Below, piece by piece: positions 5,904 through 7,775 of a stretch of DNA of 7,775 bases. Each line of letters starts with the position of its first letter. Within the stretch, counting starts at the first letter, position 1. The stretch spans positions 1 through 7,775 of the forward strand of contig CAJTOO010000062.1 in assembly GCA_910577735.1 (NCBI GenBank), in the 5' to 3' direction. Made by a program: the position numbers and the translations under genes. The notes below the pieces were generated by a model. It worked only from the letters and a program-made list of their open reading frames with translations. It was not told the origin of the DNA and searched no databases. Source of the stretch: an uncultured Lachnospiraceae bacterium (lineage in GTDB: Bacteria; Bacillota; Clostridia; Lachnospirales; Lachnospiraceae).

Positions 5904-6627
5904 ATGAAAAGCGATAACTGTATGGGAAGAAACATAAAAAGTAAACCAGATTATTTGTGCATTGCAATATTCATGCTTTGTTTGTCCGTGAGGTTTGTAG
6001 AATATTTTCTGATTGAAACAGATAAAACGGCTGTTGGAGAAAATGTGCTTCATAAAGTAGTTGGAATTATCATATTGGCTTTGGTATTAAAAAGGATAAA
6101 TCTTTCATGGAGCGATATTGGATTTCATAGAAACGGTTTTGTAAGCGGTATTTTGAAAGGCTTGTTATTGGGAATCGTCTGCTTTGCCATTTCATATGGC
6201 ATGGAATTGGCGATTTTTATTCTGCAAGGCAATCCTGCACATTTAGAACTGTATATCAGCAGTTTTCGTTAACCGGCTCTCAAATACATTATACGCATTT
6301 TTGTTTGGCGTTTGGCATATTGTAATGCCCATTAGAAGCTATATATATGGTGAAATGTCATTTACGGCAATGCCTCTAATGGGTATCGGTTATATGGTCC
6401 TTGCCGGGATCATGGGAATCAAATGGGGGCTTCTTTACCGCATAACAGGAAATCTATGGGCAGGGCTTGGAGACCATTTATTCAATAATACCGTTGCTGC
6501 AAACATGCTGCATGTCGTTTCGCTAAATGGCACAGACGAATTACAAATTGTCAGGATTATGGCTGCACAAATTATTTCCTTTGCATTTGTGCTGGCAATT
6601 CATACTTATCGAACTACTAAGGTTTGA
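5904..6627 (+). pseudogene. CPBP-family intramembrane protease (CAAX/Abi type), internally deleted and frameshifted
   Basis: ATG 5904 has AAAAGGAAGAGG just upstream. The first frame encodes a membrane protein N-terminus (FVEYFLIE, SWSDIGFHRNG, then LKGLLLGIVCFAISYGMEL) and ends at TAA 6270-6272 after YISSF. LTGS is read in a different frame at 6269-6280, and from about 6283 a third frame continues NTLYAFLFGVWHIVMP to the stop at 6625-6627. Two CPBP motifs survive: FGVWH (FxxxH) and HLFNN (HxxxN) in GDHLFNN. The EExxxR motif, which should lie between LTGS and the FGVWH helix and supplies the catalytic glutamates, is absent; by comparison with the family about 40 codons are missing. The product cannot be made as one chain and could not be catalytic. 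Relatives include bacteriocin-immunity and self-protection proteins. A longer start at 5805 was not chosen because its added residues do not look protein-like. Confidence 0.82.
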
Positions 6628-6690
6628 TAAGGTATTATTGCAGGGACAGAAGCGGAAATAGATGGAAGTTTGGAGGGAATGCTTTAAACG

Positions 6691-6724
6691 TTGACATAGA
6701 GACAAATCGGGATTGTGCTAATAT
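6691..6724 (+). promoter_or_regulatory. Possible promoter of the XRE gene with unusual spacing
   Basis: A perfect TTGACA (6691-6696) and a TAATAT (6719-6724) are the best hexamers upstream of the repressor gene. They are 22 bases apart, well above the usual 16-18, so either the promoter is activator-dependent or another -10 is used. TATAAT at 6762-6767 lies inside the palindrome but lacks a clear -35. Confidence 0.3.
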
Positions 6725-6739
6725 CTACCTTTGATAGGT

Positions 6740-6769
6740 GTATTATAAACAGTTTGGTGTTTATAATAC
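6740..6769. promoter_or_regulatory. Perfect 11-bp inverted repeat, probable repressor operator
   Basis: GTATTATAAAC (6740-6750) and GTTTATAATAC (6759-6769) are exact reverse complements around an 8-base centre. The site ends 21 bases before the start codon of an XRE-type repressor gene and overlaps a TATAAT, the classic position of an autoregulatory operator. A cruciform or leader hairpin is the alternative; no T-run follows, so it is not a terminator. Confidence 0.6.
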
Positions 6770-6790
6770 TCTGTGAAAGGAAGTGACACC

Positions 6791-7059
6791 ATGAACCAAG
6801 AGAAAATTGGAAGATTTATTGCTGAAAATCATAAGGCGAAAAACTAACTCAAGAAGGATTGGCTGAAAAACTAGGAATTACAAATAAGTCGATTTCAAAA
6901 TGGGAAAATGGTAATTGTATGCCAGATTCATCATTATTTAAACCATTATGCAAAATATCGGACATTTTAATAAATGAATTATTTGCAGGAAAAAAGCTGA
7001 ATGATGAGGATAAAAGAGAAGCAAATGAGGCAAGAGCGATGACCATCGCAGAATTATAA
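6791..7059 (+). pseudogene. XRE-family helix-turn-helix regulator with a one-base frameshift
   Basis: ATG 6791 follows AAAGGAAG (6776-6783). The first frame gives MNQEKIGRFIAENHKAKN and then TAA (6845-6847). Moving to frame 1 at that point gives LTQEGLAEKLGITNKSISKWENG, the helix-turn-helix core, then MPDSSLFKPLCKI and INELFAGKKL, ending at TAA 7057-7059. KNLTQEGLAEKLG is the normal family sequence, so loss of a single T after AAC near 6844 explains the break. The intact protein would be about 90 residues, a small DNA-binding regulator like those that control integrative elements. The recognition helix (ITNKSISKWENG) is undamaged. Translation could restart downstream, but there is no good binding site, and the restart would remove the first helices. 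The palindrome upstream is its likely operator. Confidence 0.85.
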
Positions 7060-7512
7060 AATGGTACGTTTGTTGTGTACGCAAAAGTCAATGTGGCTGA
7101 TCCTATGATGTTTTGGCTTGAAACGGATCTTAAAAGCGTACAGACAGTCATGAACTTACTATAATCATTGCGGAATAGTAAAGAATCATATCATTCCCAT
7201 CCTGGGTAAGAAAAAATGATGGATGTTACTCATGGAGATGTTCAAAAATTGTTTCATATCAAGACAGACTATTCGAGGTCGATAGCAGAGCTGGTAAAAA
7301 CAATCATGAATGTCTCTTTTTGTTATGCGGTAACGATTAAAGTGATTCTGGCCAGTCCGGTGGATGGAATAGAGATTCCCAAAGCAGAAAAGCCACAGCA
7401 GAGATCAGACTTCAGGACCCGAAATATAGATGCGCAGAAAACACTGACTATGGAGCAGATTCAGGTTCTGTTGGAAAAGTGCAAAGTTACCCCGATGCAT
7501 ATGCAGGTGTAA
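7060..7512 (+). pseudogene. Tyrosine integrase remnant: N-terminal and core-binding regions only, multiple frameshifts
   Basis: Three pieces in succession read as one integrase. Frame 1 from 7060 encodes FVVYAKVNVADPMMFWLE and DLKSVQTVM; frame 2 from 7154 encodes TYYNHCGIVKNHIIPILGKKK; frame 1 from ATG 7216 encodes MMDVTHGDVQKLFHIK, SRSIAELVKTIMNVSF, PVDGIEIPKAEKPQQ and LTMEQIQVLLEKC, then MHMQV and TAA. An extra base near 7153 and the loss of one A in the run at 7211-7216 account for the frame changes. The KNHIIP-LG segment, SRSIAELVKTIMN and the IEIPKAEKP linker are typical of the core-binding domain and linker of integrases from integrative elements of Firmicutes. The catalytic domain with its Arg-His-Arg-Tyr residues, expected right after MHMQV, is missing. 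The N-terminal start is not identifiable; the remnant abuts the XRE gene. It cannot be active. Confidence 0.8.
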
Positions 7513-7541
7513 CAGAATTTTTCCGGATACAGGATGAAAAA

Positions 7542-7554
7542 GAACAAAAGTTCG
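7542..7554. promoter_or_regulatory. Probable LexA/SOS box upstream of uvrB
   Basis: GAACAAAAGTTCG has the GAAC-N4-GTTC core of the Firmicute SOS box, with mismatches to the full CGAACRNRYGTTYC consensus at the first base and at the fourth spacer base. A TATACA that could be a -10 follows at 7564-7569, so the box would lie in the promoter. uvrB is a classic LexA-controlled gene, which raises confidence. The start codon is 122 bases further on. Confidence 0.55.
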
Positions 7555-7675
7555 ATTTCTATCTATACAAATTTAGTGATTTGTGGTAAGATAAAAAAGC
7601 TTTTTAGTGCTGCCTTGTCCGTATGGAATTACAGATACGCATCTTTTTTTACTACAAATTTTGGAGGTAACCTTT

Positions 7676-7775
7676 GTGCAAACTGAACAAAAAACGTTCA
7701 AACTCCACAGTGAATACCAACCCACCGGCGACCAGCCCCAGGCCATAGAAGCCCTTGTAAAAGGCTTTAAAGAAG
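7676..7775 (+). CDS. uvrB: Excinuclease ABC subunit B (UvrB), N-terminal start, partial
   Basis: The gene runs off the right edge after 33 codons. The N-terminus reads F-K-L-H-S-E-Y followed by QPTGDQPQAIEALVKGF, the highly conserved start of UvrB just ahead of the Walker A motif. UvrB is the DNA-damage-verifying helicase-like subunit of the UvrABC nucleotide-excision-repair nuclease, which receives DNA from UvrA and recruits UvrC. The start is GTG at 7676, since GGAGG (7663-7667) is 8 bases upstream and the encoded protein begins at the usual place. The preceding 163 bases hold the probable SOS box and a palindrome AAAAAGCTTTTT (7594-7605), with no other gene. Confidence 0.95.
   Translation, partial: MQTEQKTFKLHSEYQPTGDQPQAIEALVKGFKE

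Noticed and set aside
482..7151. Open frames on the minus strand (for example 1294-1974, 2315-2665, 4284-4727, 5694-6053)
   Set aside because: All lie opposite well-supported + strand genes or remnants, lack binding sites, and show no recognisable protein features.
7594..7605. AAAAAGCTTTTT as a terminator upstream of uvrB
   Set aside because: A loopless A/T palindrome with almost no GC in the stem cannot form a normal terminator hairpin; it may simply be promoter-proximal A/T-rich DNA.

Overview
The window looks like chromosomal DNA of a low-to-moderate GC Firmicute, most likely a gut Clostridium of the Lachnospiraceae type. The reasons are strong AGGAGG-type ribosome binding sites, a TTG and a GTG start, a LytTR/GHKL two-component pair, a VanG-like amino-acid ligase/racemase cluster, B. 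subtilis-style SOS boxes, and small proteins whose style I associate with that family. The taxonomic call is inference; no rRNA or tRNA is present.

Layout. (1) 1-1824: the 3' end of a D-Ala-D-Ser/D-Ala-D-Ala ligase gene, a short hexapeptide-repeat serine acetyltransferase, and a soluble VanT-like racemase. They are tightly packed on the + strand and look like one D-serine/cell-wall operon. The visible ligase end may already carry a frameshift. (2) 1825-2077: an unusual intergenic region with a degenerate 9-bp tandem repeat, a perfect 14-bp LexA-type palindrome, an inverted repeat lying over a candidate -35, and a candidate promoter. (3) 2078-4877: a LytTR response regulator, a GHKL membrane histidine kinase, and a coiled-coil-rich small protein of unknown function, all on + and apparently co-directed. 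(4) 4878-7512: a stretch of decay. It holds a non-coding patch with repeats, a lipoprotein gene with an in-frame amber codon, a CPBP membrane protease gene that has lost its catalytic Glu segment and changes frame, an XRE repressor gene with a one-base frameshift, and a tyrosine-integrase remnant with two frame changes and no catalytic domain. (5) 7513-7775: a regulatory region with a probable SOS box, then the start of uvrB.

Reading. Between two maintained regions (the van-like/two-component block and uvrB) lies what seems to be the eroded end of an integrative element: repressor, integrase and cargo genes, each broken by small lesions. The flanking genes are intact over long distances, which argues against sequencing error as the general explanation. 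The parts most worth following up are the SOS-type operator in front of the LytTR two-component system with its partner coiled-coil protein, and the stand-alone acetyltransferase plus soluble serine-type racemase arrangement, which mirrors the two-domain VanT protein in split form.
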